From positions 11,256,814 to 11,320,813 of the forward strand of contig CM075852.1 in assembly GCA_037975125.1 (NCBI GenBank): a DNA stretch of 64,000 nt. The letters run 5' to 3'. Made by a program: the position numbers and the translations under genes. The notes below the pieces were generated by a model. That model saw nothing but the letters and a program-made list of their open reading frames with translations. It made no database searches and was not told where the DNA came from. Positions 46,401 to 63,278 of the stretch are shown here, piece by piece (position 1 is the stretch's first letter; each line of letters begins with the position of its first letter). This DNA comes from Latrodectus hesperus. Its lineage: Eukaryota; Arthropoda; Arachnida; Araneae; Theridiidae.

Positions 46401-47636
46401 CAAAATTCTTTTAGCATTAATATGATTCCATTAGGTGATTAAGAAATTTCTAATAAAGTATTTCATAACTTATATTCTCAAATAATGATTCAGGAGTTCG
46501 TTTTCTAGGTTAGACAACTTTAAAGATGCAACAACAAGTAAATGTTTTACTCTAAAAGCTGAATTTATAAACAAGCCCATTTCTAAAGTAAAAAGAAGTG
46601 TATTTTAACAGCAAATCACATTGATTATTTTTTGATTTAAGAATAGAAGTCAAAATACTACTAGTTGCAATTATTACAAAAATTCTTATAGTGTTTTCTA
46701 TTTAACAATACAGCTAAAATAAAGCTAAATACTTATCGTGCAATATTTTGTTATAGAAACCCCTTGTATTTGTTCAAATTTATGAGTTTTATGATTTTTA
46801 TATTATCATATATAGACTTTTATGACAAAAGCCTCCTTTTGTTTTTTGCAAATTTCGAAATACAATTAATCCACTTAGTTTACGCGATTGTAGTAGAAAT
46901 AATTGAATGTCGATAGTCAATTTCAGGAATGACTATAAAATTTTTTATGCAAAACTATCTAGTGTAAAATTAATATAGCAGTAAAGTTTAATATTATTAT
47001 ATTTTCTAAATATTTTTTGACATGGCATCTTTTAATTATATTTCATTTTAACTAGTAGCCGAGAATGAGATGCTTCATTTATGGTGAAAATAAGAGGAGG
47101 AGGAATTAACGTTTCTTGTTTTTAATTCTTTTTCTGAGCAATTTGCTTAAATTACATTTGTAATAGATTAATTCTTCTAACAAGTGATTTGTACTCATTC
47201 AAAAAAAATTCATAACATGTATTACTAATACCATTTACAGTAAGTTTAACAAAAAATGTTATTTATCATGAAAAAGTATTATAATTTTTTCCTCAAAATT
47301 AATAAATAAATATTTCTTAATCTATCATCTTACACAATGGAACAAAATTATGAATTTATTTATGATTCAAAAGATTTTAAAGAAATACGCCCGTATTATT
47401 TTTAAGGCTGAAAATTTCAGCAGAAATTTTTGTGTGCGTAATATTTATATGAGCCCAAAATTACGATTCGTATACATTTTCCATATTATGTTTTTACATA
47501 ATTATCTCATTGAAGACTACTAACTAAAATAATTTTTGCAATATTATTACAAAAATTTTTATTCACTTCATTAAATACATAAAATAAGTTCAAGGTTGTC
47601 TTGATTTGTGTATAAGAAATGATAAAAAAAGATATC
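46401..47636. other. AT-rich DNA, nothing recognised
   Basis: No gene or repeat was recognised. Confidence 0.55.
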
Positions 47637-47646
47637 GATTAATTGT

Positions 47647-48086
47647 GTTGTTGTTGCTTATGCCACTTGGACAAGCCAAGCTCGCTATGCCGTTGGCTAT
47701 GCGAATTTAAGTCAATAGTTCAATGCGAATAAGTCTTTCGTTTTGGATCAAAGCACCACGAAGGTTAAAGTACGACTTTACTCTATTAAGTTGCCTCGTA
47801 ATTTTGAACCACGGTCAGGTAACGAGGCCCCACCTGAGCTGGCTCCCTGCTCTCCACATCCACGCCACACCAGCGGAAGGACTTTGGACGTCACAGATTA
47901 ACGTGGACTCGTCCCCAACCACACCTCCTACAGTGAGGAGGTGTTGCTCCAACCCACGGAGTTCCAGCAACCCAGTGAAGGAGAGTACACCGTGGTCACC
48001 CTCCCAACCACTGACCGCGGCAAATGATGCTTCACTTTGCTGAGCTTTCGGGAAGCGGCGTGAAGCTACTGAGCTACTGGAGCTCA
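47647..48086 (-). repeat. SINE, minus-strand copy of the 2388 family
   Basis: A (GTT)n stretch at the left is the tail read backwards. The body matches 2388-2794 throughout, with some insertions (440 against 407 bp). Target duplication GATTAATTGT at 47637-47646 and 48087-48096. Confidence 0.88.
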
Positions 48087-48096
48087 GATTAATTGT

Positions 48097-48956
48097 ACAA
48101 CATTTTATAAGAAAATATGTCTAATTGGACTTATAAATGTTCTTATAAAATGTTCTATCAAATATATTTTATAAGGAAAAATATTTGATAGAACATTTTA
48201 TAAGAAAATATGTTTCATAAGAAAAATATAGAATAATATAAAAGTAGACATACACAACTTAGATGCAACAGTATAAATTATATTAATAGCTAAGTTTTTG
48301 ATTTAAAAGAATCGTCTTTATTACATTATACTTTCGACGGCTCAGTTTCATAACAGAAAATGCAAGTTGCTTCCTGATTTTACACAAAATTATGGCTACA
48401 TCGTAATTTTAAATGATGTTAAGCATTTAAAAATATTGTTAAAGATATATTAAGAAATACATTCAAATAGTTCTTTAGAAGATTTCTTGTCACAAAAAGA
48501 AAAGTGTTTTCGAGTATCAAACTTTTCCCTGGCATCTACTTAACTTCTTACACTTATAACACAAGCTCTGGAAAAAAATTTCTAAAACACTCATGTATTT
48601 CATACATATAATGAGTTGAGATGATGTTCCCTCACAAAAAAATGTTAGAAAAATCATATTTATCATAAAATTATATTTTTCATTAATTTCCTACTTTCTG
48701 TATTGGATAATAAATATATCAAAAATATTTCAAAATCTTATATTTCTATTTGATAGTAAAAATATACAGAAATTAATTTAATCAATATCGTTTTAATTCA
48801 TAATAAAATTTAAGATTTAAATGATTTTCAACCAACGAAAATGAATTTCTAAGCAAAAATTATGTTTAAAAACTGATATTATAAGCATAAAATATTATTT
48901 GCAATTATAATCTGTTATTGTTTCTTACCTTATCTGGTTAACCAATTGACTAAACT
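48097..48956. other. AT-rich DNA, nothing recognised
   Basis: It begins with local direct and inverted copies of ATTTGATAGAACATTTTATA (48110-48220), a small palindromic cluster. No gene. Confidence 0.5.
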
Positions 48957-48967
48957 AGATCCACGGT

Positions 48968-49262
48968 GCCGACCAACTTCTCTAGTGGTCAGCGTGCCTG
49001 ACTGCGGATAAGGAGGTCCTGGATTCGAATCCCGGTTTGGGCATGGATGTATTTTCTCTCTACCTATCCTGTCTTTTGTCCTTTCCTTGTATGAATGAGG
49101 TGTGAATGGTTACCTACCTTCTAAGCGGGTACCTATGGCATGTGTGTAGAGTCGTACTTTCACCTTCATGGTGCTCTAATTAAAACGAAAGACGCTCCCA
49201 ATCGACTTAATTCGCATAGCATAGCGAGCTTGGCATGTCCAAGTGTCATTAGTAACAACAAC
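48968..49262 (+). repeat. tRNA-derived SINE with 11-bp target-site duplication
   Basis: The head is GCCGACCAACTTCTCTAGTG with a B-box GATTCGAATCC. The body is shared with 21754-22013 (GGCATGTGTGTA), but the 3' part is shared with the 2388 family, ending GTCATTAGTAACAACAAC. Duplication AGATCCACGGT at 48957-48967 and 49263-49273. Confidence 0.88.
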
Positions 49263-49347
49263 AGATCCACGGTACCGTGAACAAGCAATAAGAAGTCCAA
49301 ATAAGATGAGATTTTTGAAATAATACCTCTTTTCCGAACAATGAAAG

Positions 49348-49527
49348 CCGAGCTGGCAGCCGAATGGTTAGCGCTCTTGCCTTCGGTTCAACAGTTCGTG
49401 GGTTCGAATCCCACCTTGGGCATGGATGTTTGTAGTGGTTCGGAATCCACTTTAAACCGTAAGTCCCGGTCTAATTAGCCCTCGTGTGCAAAAAATGACC
49501 GTTGAGCGACAAACAAACCAAACCAAA
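49348..49527 (+). repeat. Short tRNA-derived SINE with 14-bp target-site duplication
   Basis: A 180-bp unit: a tRNA-like head (TGGCAGCCGAATGG, B-box GGTTCGAATCC), a short body and a (CAAAC)n tail. CCGAACAATGAAAG is duplicated at 49334-49347 and 49528-49541. The body differs from the other SINEs here. Confidence 0.88.
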
Positions 49528-49541
49528 CCGAACAATGAAAG

Positions 49542-52500
49542 TTGTTAGTCAAATATGATCAATTACATCAGTTAGTTCCAATATTATTTAAACCTTCTTA
49601 TTAAAAACTGATATTTACTCTTATGAAGGAGTTACTGCTTTTAGTGTATTTATTTCTTGAAATACTTAGAAAAGCATTTATTCAACACAAGAAACAAAGA
49701 CCATTTGTCATCCGATACCAACTGAAAATCTTTATTATTTTTAATATAGTAGAATTTCGGTAATCATCACCTAATTAACACATCAGTCGGGATAACTGAT
49801 CGTTTTTCGTCAGTTTCCTTTTTGTACTGGCATGGACGAGAATGAAATTTCACTCCAATTTATTCGTTTCTTATTCGCACGGAATATGGTACAGGTCATG
49901 ATTTCAAAAAAGGAAATAACTTTACTAACGTTTTCGAGTTTTAGATGAAAACTTCAAGAAGAATTCAAATAAAAAAGAGTTTTAGAAGGATGTTCAAAAG
50001 CATGTCATACTTAAGAAGAAAATTTAAGAAAAATTTCAATATCAAACAAAATTCGATAAATATTTTGTGCGGTGATTATGCAATGCATGCAGCTGAGCAA
50101 ATCTACATTACTAAAATCTTTATTCTGTTTGTCAAGGGAATTTGTTTGTGGTTGAATTGAAAATGGTTGGACGGAATGCAATAAAACCTACAACAGGACG
50201 TTGGTATTAGGTTAACTTAACTCCGAGGCTACGTTTCATTTCGAAAATTTAGTTTTAGTTTTATCGTCATAAATTTAAATTGTAATCAACGCTGAACTGA
50301 CTTCACTATAAAGAGCATCAATTAATTTGAATGATATTACAAAATTCTGGGACTCTACTTGCTTCAAGTAAGGAGAAGTATTTTTTTTTTATTTTATTTT
50401 ATTTTTTTTAAAGTTTTAAATTCCCATCCAGACTTAACTGTTAAGAATAAAAAAAAAAAAGAATATGTACGACATCTGATTCCTCCATCTTTTTATGATA
50501 CCACACTAAATTTTTTCATTAAGAATAATTATTTTTTTAAAGATTCATTAGAATGTCGCTCGCTGCAGTAAGCAAAAAAAAATATTTTTTTTTTATGTCC
50601 AATGCAGCGAACGAGATTTTGACTTGTTCAATACGCCGACAAATTGGAAATATATTGCAAAACAGATGAATGAGATTTTGGTTAGAGTACTTAATAATTT
50701 TGTACATAATTAAAGCAATTTTCTACTATTTAACTCTTCATTCGATTAATTTTTAACTGCTGTATCGTAAGTCTTTATTTCGTGAGAAAAACAGTGTATT
50801 GAAAACCGCTAAGCAAATGGTAAAGAGCATTCAAAAACAGTTCATATCATTGTCTTCCCGAATTTCAATAGCTGTATTGCGTTACGTATTGGTTGCGTGA
50901 TTTTATTCATTAATAAGTCCTATTGCCTTTAATATTTTATTCTAACCATAACAGTTTAACAAATAACAATTTTCATAATTAATTTCCATAAAATGAGTTC
51001 CACACCATAATACACTGGTGCCAATGCGGTCTTCATACGACCGCATCCAAATAGCAACTGAGCTAGATTCCCCATCGGATAGGGAAAATGCGCTTCTCAT
51101 TCCTTTTTTAGGGATTTTCTGTGGCTGAGTTGCCACAAGCTGCTTACATGTTTCTTACTGAAAGCCATGGCTAGCGAAACTGGCATATCAATACTTCTAA
51201 TACAAGTTTTAGCATGTTCGCACTTAATTTTTTTAATGATTTACCAAGAGTGATTATTTTTGTGGTCATTAATTTATATTTGCATCAACTCTATAGATAT
51301 TATTATAGGAAAGAATTAAACAACATTAGATACTGACAATATAAGAGACTCTAAAACAACATAGAACACTGAAGAACATTAACAACACAGAAGAATATTT
51401 TTAAACTGTTTCAGATATTAAAATATCTTTCTGACGATTTGTTTTTAATTTATAAAAATATGGTCGCAAACTTAAAATTCATTAACTTAATTTAATATCA
51501 TTTAATTAATTACTTTATAAAGTAATTAATTTAATTACGTAGGAGTTTTTATAAATAAACTTCTATATCGGCAAATGCCACAGTCGTTAAAATTTTTAGG
51601 AGATTTCAATAGCAATTTATGAAAGTTTCACTATTGTTTAGGGACTACACAAATTTACATCTACTATTATTATAAAGTAAATATTAAAAATAATAAATTA
51701 TATTGAATAAATTAATTTAAAGTATCTGTCCAAAAAATTGCTTTTTTGTTCTTTCTTCTTTATTTTTTATCAATTCAATTCAAATTGTCCATATCAACAG
51801 CTTTATTCCGAGAAATTTTGAAAAAATTTTATGTCATTAAAAGTAATCGCAAATAAATTTTTATTTGAATATTTATTCCCATCTAGTTTTTAAAAGGCAA
51901 TAGGAATTTGTTTTTACCATTTATTTTTGAAATATTACATATTTTACAATTTATTATAGATTTTTATATTTTTTAGAAAGGATTTTATTGAATCTATAAA
52001 AATCAAATAATTTTTTTATAATTAATTTTAGTAGAGATACATTATTAAAATGCATTATAAAATAATATAATGTATGAGAAATATAATAAAACAATATGTT
52101 AGCTACTTCTAACTATTAATTAATTTAACAAAGGAACGTGTATTGCAACTTCATTTTTACGGCACAACTAGTTTTTAGAATAAGAGAATTTTATAATTAC
52201 TGATTTTATTTCTAATTATTTACATTTTATTAATATTTCATTGAATTATTATTCTTTTATATAAAACCAGATGGCAGCACTATTAGTGCCAAAACATATT
52301 CTTCAGTTTATTTATTAGTTTTCTTATATTTTTAAGATTTTATTTCAGAAATGTGTACATAATGTAATAAGAAAATGGATGATATTTATTTTTTAATAAC
52401 AAAAAAGTAAATAAAGAATTATTCAAATTGAATAAAATTAATCAATTCGTGAAATAATAAATGATTGTATAAAAATAACTCTAACATTAAACTTTAAGCA

Positions 52501-53400
52501 TTATTTTTTTACATCAGTAATGCAATGAAATAATAATAAAAAACAATCTTTTAAAAGAATATAATATGCATAATTTGTTTAACCCCCCTAACAAGTTATT
52601 TGTGAGAGAAATTTTATGAACTAAGCGTTTCAAGATTTATTTAGGAAATAAAAAATTTTAATCATTTTAAAATGGTCGTGTATTAAAATAACTCTGTATA
52701 CATTTCATTCTATAAAAAAAATTGCCAAAGATTGTGTTTCCTTCTTTTATTGGTGAAAGGTAAAAAAACCCTTTATATTTAAAGTTAATTATTTTTATTT
52801 ATTTATTTTTTATAATTTTTTTGTGTTTTATAGTTCATCTTTTTCATTTAATTATTTTATTCTTTGCATTATTTTTGTACTATTTATGTCCATTATTTAT
52901 TGCGTTTTCGTTTTAATTCAAATGAGAGTGAAAAGGATTTAAAATAAAATACTGAATTTATTGAATGCTTTAAAAATATTAATCACAAATCCAATAGTGT
53001 TAAGAAATTCTAAAACACACTTTGAATTATGAAAGTATACAAAGATTAATTAAAAATAACAGAGCAGATAATTTCTATTTTGTAAGAAATTTGCCTAATT
53101 TTGGATTTGTTTTCATAATATTTGCATATTTTTTAAGCCAAACTGTATTTTTATGTGCTTGTACATAAATTTATTCAGATTCATTTCCATGTTGCAACAA
53201 ATGAAATGAAAAGCATCTCGTTAACGTATTTCTTTAACCATTGCTTTAATTCCGGAATTTTCCGCCATTCAGTTCAAAAAGTTTGAACAGAATGTCTCTT
53301 ACTAATTTGTTCCGTTCTCACTCATATATTATAGGTAAAAAACGAAAGTCATATTTTATCTGAATGTCGTATTTATAGATTTCTGCCATTAAACTACAAA
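49542..53400. other. AT-rich DNA, nothing firm
   Basis: About 3.9 kb, mostly above 70% AT by impression. A GC-richer patch at 50990-51170 gives a 64-codon minus-strand frame (MATQPQKIPKKGMRSAFSLS) without a recognised domain; it may be a repeat fragment. No other candidates. Confidence 0.5.
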
Positions 53401-53403
53401 CTA

Positions 53404-53460
53404 AACTCCATGTCACAACAGCCCAAGTGGACCAAGGCTGTAAGCTGTTAATGGAGTGGC
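53404..53460 (-). repeat. Fragment of the SINE family at 53868
   Basis: ACTAAACTCC...ACAGCCCA matches the 3' end of the SINE at 53868-54150 over about 55 bases, in the same orientation, then stops. Confidence 0.5.
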
Positions 53461-53867
53461 AAATACAATAACTCAACTGATCTGGTAAAATAAATTAACG
53501 GAAGAAATAAAACGTTTGACATCAGAAAATGTTCAAATTCTAATAGCAAACTCTATCGTCAAACATTTTTACTCTCAATTAATGAATTTTTAAGAGTCTA
53601 AACAATTGCTGTATTTTTGAAAATAGAACCACACCAAATGATTCTACCCAAACGACATCACATGCCGAATTTTAAGGAGAGTTATCTTTATGCTGAGATT
53701 CAATAATGACTTTGAGCTATAAGGCAATCATTTCGGATAACTGATGTAAGAGATTTTGTAAAAAGGAATACACATGCGGTTACCTACAGTGGGAGTAAAT
53801 CACAACAATCTGCTTTCAAAGCTTGGAATAGATTTTTCATGTTCCTACATGATAAAGATAAGTAAAC

Positions 53868-54150
53868 TAAACTCCGTGCATGACAGCCCATGTGGGCTAG
53901 AGTCTACAGTGTCCATGACTGTTTTCATGACCAAAGACGCTGGCATAGGTCCCAGTTATAAACATATGTCCCAGTTAGGTAGTCAGCCTAACGTGAGACC
54001 CCATTGTTAAATTCCAAGCATGTTTGGTACTCAGTTTAGCGACCCACTGAGAGAATGAAAAGTTAAGTCGACCTTGCCCAGCCAGAGGATCGAACCTCAG
54101 ACCTGTGTCTTGGGAGCGCGAAACGCTGCCACTAAGCCATAAGGCTTCAT
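53868..54150 (-). repeat. tRNA-derived SINE, minus strand
   Basis: Read on the minus strand, the head has TGGCTTAGTGGCAGCG (A-box) and GGTTCGATCC (B-box), followed by a body ending near 53868. This is a different family from the GCCGACC SINEs. Target duplication not evident. Confidence 0.75.
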
Positions 54151-54658
54151 TTATGCCATTAATATTAATTATTAATTGTAAAAATGAAACTGGCTAATTA
54201 ATTTAAAAATTATATTAGCTATTTATGTATACAAGCTTACGAATACCGATATATAGACACTGCGTATTTCAACATGCATAATTCAAGCAAGTATAAATAC
54301 CAATTAGCAGGTGTTATTTCAAAAAAAATGTTTTTGCTCGTGAACAGCTCGAAAGTCATGAAAATGATAAAGAAGTGGTCAGATGAGACAAATTCAGGAG
54401 ATTCAAGACTTGAGACTGAGGTTGATGCACTATATTTACATGCTACGTGCACATGCACATTTAGCACATGCGTGATAAACTCTTGTCGCATGTGCTAAAT
54501 TTTAATGCATTTACAAAAAATAAGAATCAATTTCAACTTTAAAGTACAAATTAACAAAAAATCCAGTCGCAGAAATATTTTTAAGAAAAATACCATCCCA
54601 TATCAGAACAAAAAAATCAGATTTGAACCGAAAAACCTCAGGAGTGGAAAGTTTGATA

Positions 54659-54680
54659 TGTGTGTGTGTGTGTGTGTGTT

Positions 54681-54711
<31 letters not shown>

Positions 54712-54712
54712 A
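54659..54712. repeat. (TG)n microsatellite with TTTG interruptions
   Basis: A simple repeat; the 81-codon frame across it is an artefact. Confidence 0.9.
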
Positions 54713-56831
<2,119 letters not shown>

Positions 56832-59800
56832 TTAATATTTCTTAGAGTAAGCTGAATAATCTGCCGGAGAATATGCAGTTGGTGACGAGAAAGTCTTCAC
56901 ACTCGAATACAGAGGTGCGATTCCGGCATTTGATTGTGTGGACTTTTTGACAATTGGCTTGAACTGTACTGTGCTGTGACTTCCAGACAACGATTTTGAT
57001 TTTCGTACCGATGCAGCAGGATAAGCGGAGACTTTGTAACCATCGTCTTGACCATGTTCTTGAGGCTTTTGCAAGATGACTGCATAGGATTTGACTCTCT
57101 TTTGAGATAGGACACTCGATTTCGGCCTCAGAAAACCAGATGCCCGTTGTATGTTGCTGTAAACATTTGAATACCCTTGATTTTCAGCTGAAGATTTCTG
57201 ATTTTTACCATAGCTGGAAAAGTCGACGTCAATGGCTCTTTGTTCAGGAACTGCAATGGTTTTTACAGGAAAAAAAGTGGAAGGCTTAAAACCTTGAGCC
57301 TAAATGTAAAGAAAAGTTAGTGAGTAAACATAAGATGACTCATTTATAAGTTAACATAGCTATACTTTTCTTTATTATTGGATGATTTTTAAAATTCATA
57401 CTTATAGAAAAACCTTGAATTTCATTCACATCTCATATTGCATTATTATTAAGAAATCATATGAAATTTATAAGAAAAATTTATTATTCATAAAAAAATT
57501 GTTTTACACATTTAATGTTTCAGTAAGGATTTCAGTTCCTAAGTTTCAATCATTTTTTTAATAATCTTTTTTATTAATATTAGTTTTTACGATAAAATAT
57601 TTTAATAACAATGTTAAATCATTTAATCTTTTATTGAATTGAAAAAGAGATTATTTTTCAATAAATCTTTTAAAATAAACGCATTTTTTTATTTAAAATT
57701 TCAATATATTTAAAAGTAAATCGTTTTATATAAGAAATTCATATAGCTCTTCATTTTTAAAGAAGAATTTGTACTATTGAGGTGTGAATTAATATAAAAA
57801 TTAGAAAATGAGCCGTTACTAAGTCCTAATATTTATATAAAAAAAATATACGATGATTTCTATATAGTTTTGAAACGAATTTTTCAGCAGATTATATTTA
57901 AAACTAAGAAAATTCATAATTTATACATGATTTTCATTTAGAGAAAATTTACACGAGAAAAATGTTTTTAACGATTTTACATTAATGGTGAAATCTCAAA
58001 GTCCCAGAATAGAAATTTCAACTTAATTCTAATTTTAAATTTTATCTAAAATTATATAATAGTACAAATTGTAATCAATGGAAATACTAATAAAAAATTA
58101 CTATAGCAAAAAAAAAAAATTTAGTGTTTTTGAACAAAATACATAGCCAAATTAAGAAGATTTTTCAGTAAATAAAATTGTATAACCATTCACATTATTA
58201 AAATGCTATTTCTAAGACGAGAAATGCAATTAATTTTCTTTGAAAATATCTCAATATCCAACAATTTTACATCGCAATAGAAATTTTGAATTCTTAAACC
58301 ATGTAAATTAGAACTAGCAATGGAAAGGATTTTAGAACAAGTTTTCAAATTTAGTTTGACAAAAATGATATTTCTCATTGTTTCAAGAGATCTAAGAGCA
58401 TGTTGCCAAAGCATTTTATTTTATGTGTTCAGGTGTGAGAACGTTTCAAAAGCAAAAATAATGAAATAAGTATAATTTGTTCGACATTTGCTTCAGGAAT
58501 CAGAATTTTAAAGAGAGAACGAAACATTTCCCCATCATAGTAAGTATTTTATAGATAATTATATTAATCTTCACTTAAAATATTATAAACTGTTATTAAG
58601 ACAAACTGTTATTTTATCATTATATGCGTTTGCAATACGTTTATGGCTGCCTATTTCTGTATTTTAAAGAAAGAATAAACGGTATACATTATTAACCAAG
58701 AGTGATTAACCACGGTTAAGTAACGAAGTAGATACCTGAGTTGGTGTTCTCCTCTCCACGCCAAGTCACCATGGGAAGGACATTACCACCAGGATTGTTG
58801 ATTTATTTTTTAACACCTTCCAATGAAGATTTGCGACGCGCAATCTTCGGACAGATCTGTCACCTCCAAGTAACCAGGATCAAAAGATCTTAAATGGTCA
58901 CATTCAATAAACTCATTGATCTCACAAAGTGTTATTTACCAGCTTACATCCATTCCATTAATACCTTTATTGTGTTTTTATCAGCTTCAACTGGTCTTCC
59001 AGAATGAGATGCATTTCAATATTAAGATTGCTGGATCGAAATATTACAAATAAGTTTTGGCACAGTCGTTTTGTCAATATATATCTTCTCCATACATAAC
59101 AGATAATTTTTTGCTATGTGAATACCGTTTTTACAATCTCTATAGTAAAAAAAATTAAAATATAGGCAGAAAATGTGCTGCTTTTTTACTTTCCCCATTT
59201 AGAAGGATAACAATTAAAAACCATTGCATCGAATCAATTGGACTTCTTCACAGGCTTGCTGTATCAGTTGTCAAAATATATAATAATTATGCGGCTTACG
59301 ATTGAAGAATGCTGCGAAAAAATATAATTGAGTCCTTTGTTAGGAAAAAAGAAAATTACCTCTAAAACAACCTAATAACAAAACTTGTTTTCGAGCTAAA
59401 ATAAGGTTCCTATGGATTGGCAAATCTTCTATTGTCAGAACAAAACGATAAACACCTTACTTATGATATCGCAATTGAACTATAAAAAATTTCTCTAATT
59501 ATTTATGACCATACCTCTTTTTATGAGGGAACTTTTTCTCTACTCCTCTTTCAGAAGCATCTAAAAGAGTGTAATTTACATGATTTTAATGCATTGAATA
59601 ATGATATTTTAAAAATTGCCTGACATATTAAAGAACTGTTTGAATCTCTTTTCTAACAACTGGTTTAAGAATTGTCTACTATTTTGAAACTATTGTTTTA
59701 AAACAATAGTTTCAAAATTGTTTTCTTATTACTTTTTCTCGTTTATCGTCTAGCATAGCGCACTATATTAGTGTAATTAGTACGTTCTGTTGCTTAGTTA

Positions 59801-62800
59801 ATTTACTATACTTTACCTTGGAGGAATATTGTCCTTGAGTAGTTGAGTATTCGTAATTTGTGTTTCCTGGGTGCGTATATTCATGGGTACTTTTATCAAT
59901 TGGAGCGCCACGGTAGTTTTTATTTATGAAGCTCGTTGGATCGATACTCTGGCTTGTTTTTGGAATTAATGGCGCAAATGTAGCTCCACCACTGACTTCA
60001 TATGAAGATAGTGGACTATGGGAGTTTTTGTATGAACTAGACGGATACGATGATATTTCTTGGCTATAAGTATTACCCTAAGGAAAAAGAAACAAGAACA
60101 AACTTAGGGCTACAGAAGTAATATATTTTCAGGTAGTAAATTATTTTTGCCTTCGTTTACATTTTAATGCAAAAGTTTATCGAAATATTCTCTCAAACTT
60201 ACTTTGCTTCCTTCGTATTGAGCACTGTACCCTGATTTAACATCACTTGGTTCTATGGAATCATAACTTTGACTGTAATGAGATTTTGCGGGATAAACTG
60301 CCACTGGAATAGGAGCGTAGCTATCATCATATTGAGTATTTGACCTTATTTCTTGATCTTTAATACCATCTGAACCTTTGTAGCTTGAAGTTTTTTGTTC
60401 CCCTCCAACAGCTGGGTTTCTTAAAAAGTAAATAAAATATATTATAATAGATAATATCAAGATATATTTATTGTTGAGCAATTGCGTTAATTGGACAAAG
60501 AAAAATATAAGATGTATCGATGCAAAAAATGTTACGTAAACAGAAGTTTTTAAGGAAATAGTACCATAAATATATATGTATGATAATACTTCATACAATT
60601 ATATCCATTTCTTAATTAATTTTCAAGATTTTCAAATAAAAATGAGCATATTAATAGAAATAAATTCAATGTTTTTAAGAGTCTGAAATAGCCTCCTAAT
60701 AAGTTTATAAAATTCAATGAAATAAAAACTCTTTATAAATGGGAAAAATTAAAAATTTGGTTTTCAAACGCTAAAAAAATGAAACGATTTAATTCTTTTA
60801 ATTTGAAAATTTTATAATACTTACCTCCGGAAAATGGTAATACTTATGCTACAATTTCGATTTGTATTCAAAAGGCTTAAAAATTTGCGTATTCAAAAGT
60901 ATATATATATACAGGGTGATCATAATTAAACTGCAAATTTAAAAATGCTGTAAAAAAAGAACCACTGGTCAGAAAGACCTGAAATTTCACCAGAATGTAC
61001 TTCAAACAGGGGGATTTTGTTTGGCGTGGGAAAAAAATTAGGAAAAAAAGTGGCCTATAGATGGCGCTGCATAGGTGGTTATATGCAAATTAACGTCTTG
61101 TATAAAATTCTGAGTAGCCTGAATTCTCTTTAATTGTCGATGGTGTTGCAACGCCATTTCGGAAATGACCGTATTATCAGCCGACATTTTCCAACTCCCG
61201 TGCCGCCACGATCTCCGGACATTACTCCCTGTGACTTTTGGCTCTTACGATTTCTGAAAAATGTTGTGTACAGTGCTCCACTAGACACCTTAGTGGATTT
61301 GAAATGCCACATTACTCAGCACGTTAACAACATCAGCACTGATACACTCCAAGCTGCTGTGGAAAATACCGTTTTACGTTTACACCTCCTAACAGAAAAT
61401 GGGGGACACTATATTGAAAATTTCTTGAAGAAGACAAAGGACAGTTAAAAACCGACTTATTGTTGGATTTTTCTACGGTTTTTGGCCGCAGGGCAATTAA
61501 AAACCGATTTTTTCCTATTCGATGTGGCACCACCTTTTCGCTCTGAATAGGCTTTATAAGTGCCACAACATCTGCCTGACTTACTATAGCACAACTGGTT
61601 TAACGTTCAGCTTACAGCCCCAATTGACTATCGTTCATGTCAGAATTCATGTAATTAACCTACAGCCACCTGTGCAGCGCCATCTATTCGCCACTTTTTT
61701 TCCTAATTTTTTTCCCACGCCAAACAAAATCCCCCTGCTTGAAGTACATTCTGTTGAAATTTCAGGTCTTTCTGACCAGTGGTTCTTTTCTTACAGCGTT
61801 TTTAAATTTGCGGTTTAATTATGATCACCCTGTATATATATATAAATTGGAATAGTAAGTTAAGAATAAGGAGGATCTAACAAAAAAAGTTATCTCCTTA
61901 AAAAAATTTAATTTCCTGTGAAGAGTTAATACGAGTTAGTAATTCATTTGGATATCAAAAGCATGGGATAGTTTTATCATCATGTTTTTCCTGCCAAGTG
62001 TAAAATATCTAACTTTACTGATATTCAATAAGGATATGTAATTAACACTGAATAGAAATTAAACGTCAATTAAATATATTGAATGCAATATTAAGTACAT
62101 CTTTTTAGTAATAAAGTGTTCAGAATCAACAGTTGAGAAAAATAACTCTTAACCCTATCTTTCAAAAATCTTTGTCAGTGCAGTTCTAAAAGGCCCAAGT
62201 AAGACATATCAAATATCTTTCAAAATGGTGGTATGATCATTTGTCAAAGTCAAATAATGCTTAGGAAAAATTCATTTACCAGGAAATATCATCGCTGACA
62301 CTTTTTCTCACAACAATGTGTATAAATGTGTTAAGAACAAGAAGTAAAAACATAAGTCAAAATTTTCATATTTCTACTGTTAAATATGGAACTATATTTA
62401 TCACCAAATTTGAAAAGTATTTCAGGCTTTCTTTGCAAGAGTATTCAAAAAAGAGTAGTTGAAAATAACAATACTGAATTTTCAATTACTTTAGGTCATT
62501 TGGTAATATGAATATTATCATACTTGTGATATGAATATTATTATAAGATTGTCACCAATCTTTTGAATGCCTAACTTATACAATAATTGATGTCTAAGAG
62601 CCACGAGAAAATGAAAAATCTTTTATTTTGGTTTCTCAATTTTATTATTGAAAAATTCTTGAACCATAATAATCTGATGAAGATGACAAAAATGTAGAGT
62701 TTCTATCCTCAGATAATGTCTTTAGAGAAACACATCAGCTTATGAAAAATAGCACAATAATGTCATAAAAATTATTGATAATTTTTTATTATTCAACTGT

Positions 62801-63232
62801 CTTAGAAAATTTAGTATCGAACGTGTTTAAGTAATATTCAAGGTCCGACTTAGCATAATTTTGACCAGGGACAACAACTTCTTTGGGAGCCTCTCAAAAC
62901 AACAAACTTTCTATTTGATTGACAGCATAAAATATACTTTCTGTTTGATTTGAGGTCCCTTCTGGGGCAACTGCCCCGTATGCTTCTGTCTTAGTCAGGC
63001 ACTGGTAATACCTTAAATTGAAGTGTCATGAAATTTAGCAAATAGTTTCATGCTATTTTTTATAAGAATATGGATACCTATACTTTTTTCACATTGTATT
63101 ACACTTTTATAAAAATAAAAATGTATTTTAATAATGTATGGTAAAAAAATTTTTTTAAATTCTATAAGAAAATAAATATTTTTTTAAAGATTCACTTTTG
63201 AAATAATTTCATAAAAAATACAATAAATTTCA

Positions 63233-63278
<46 letters not shown>

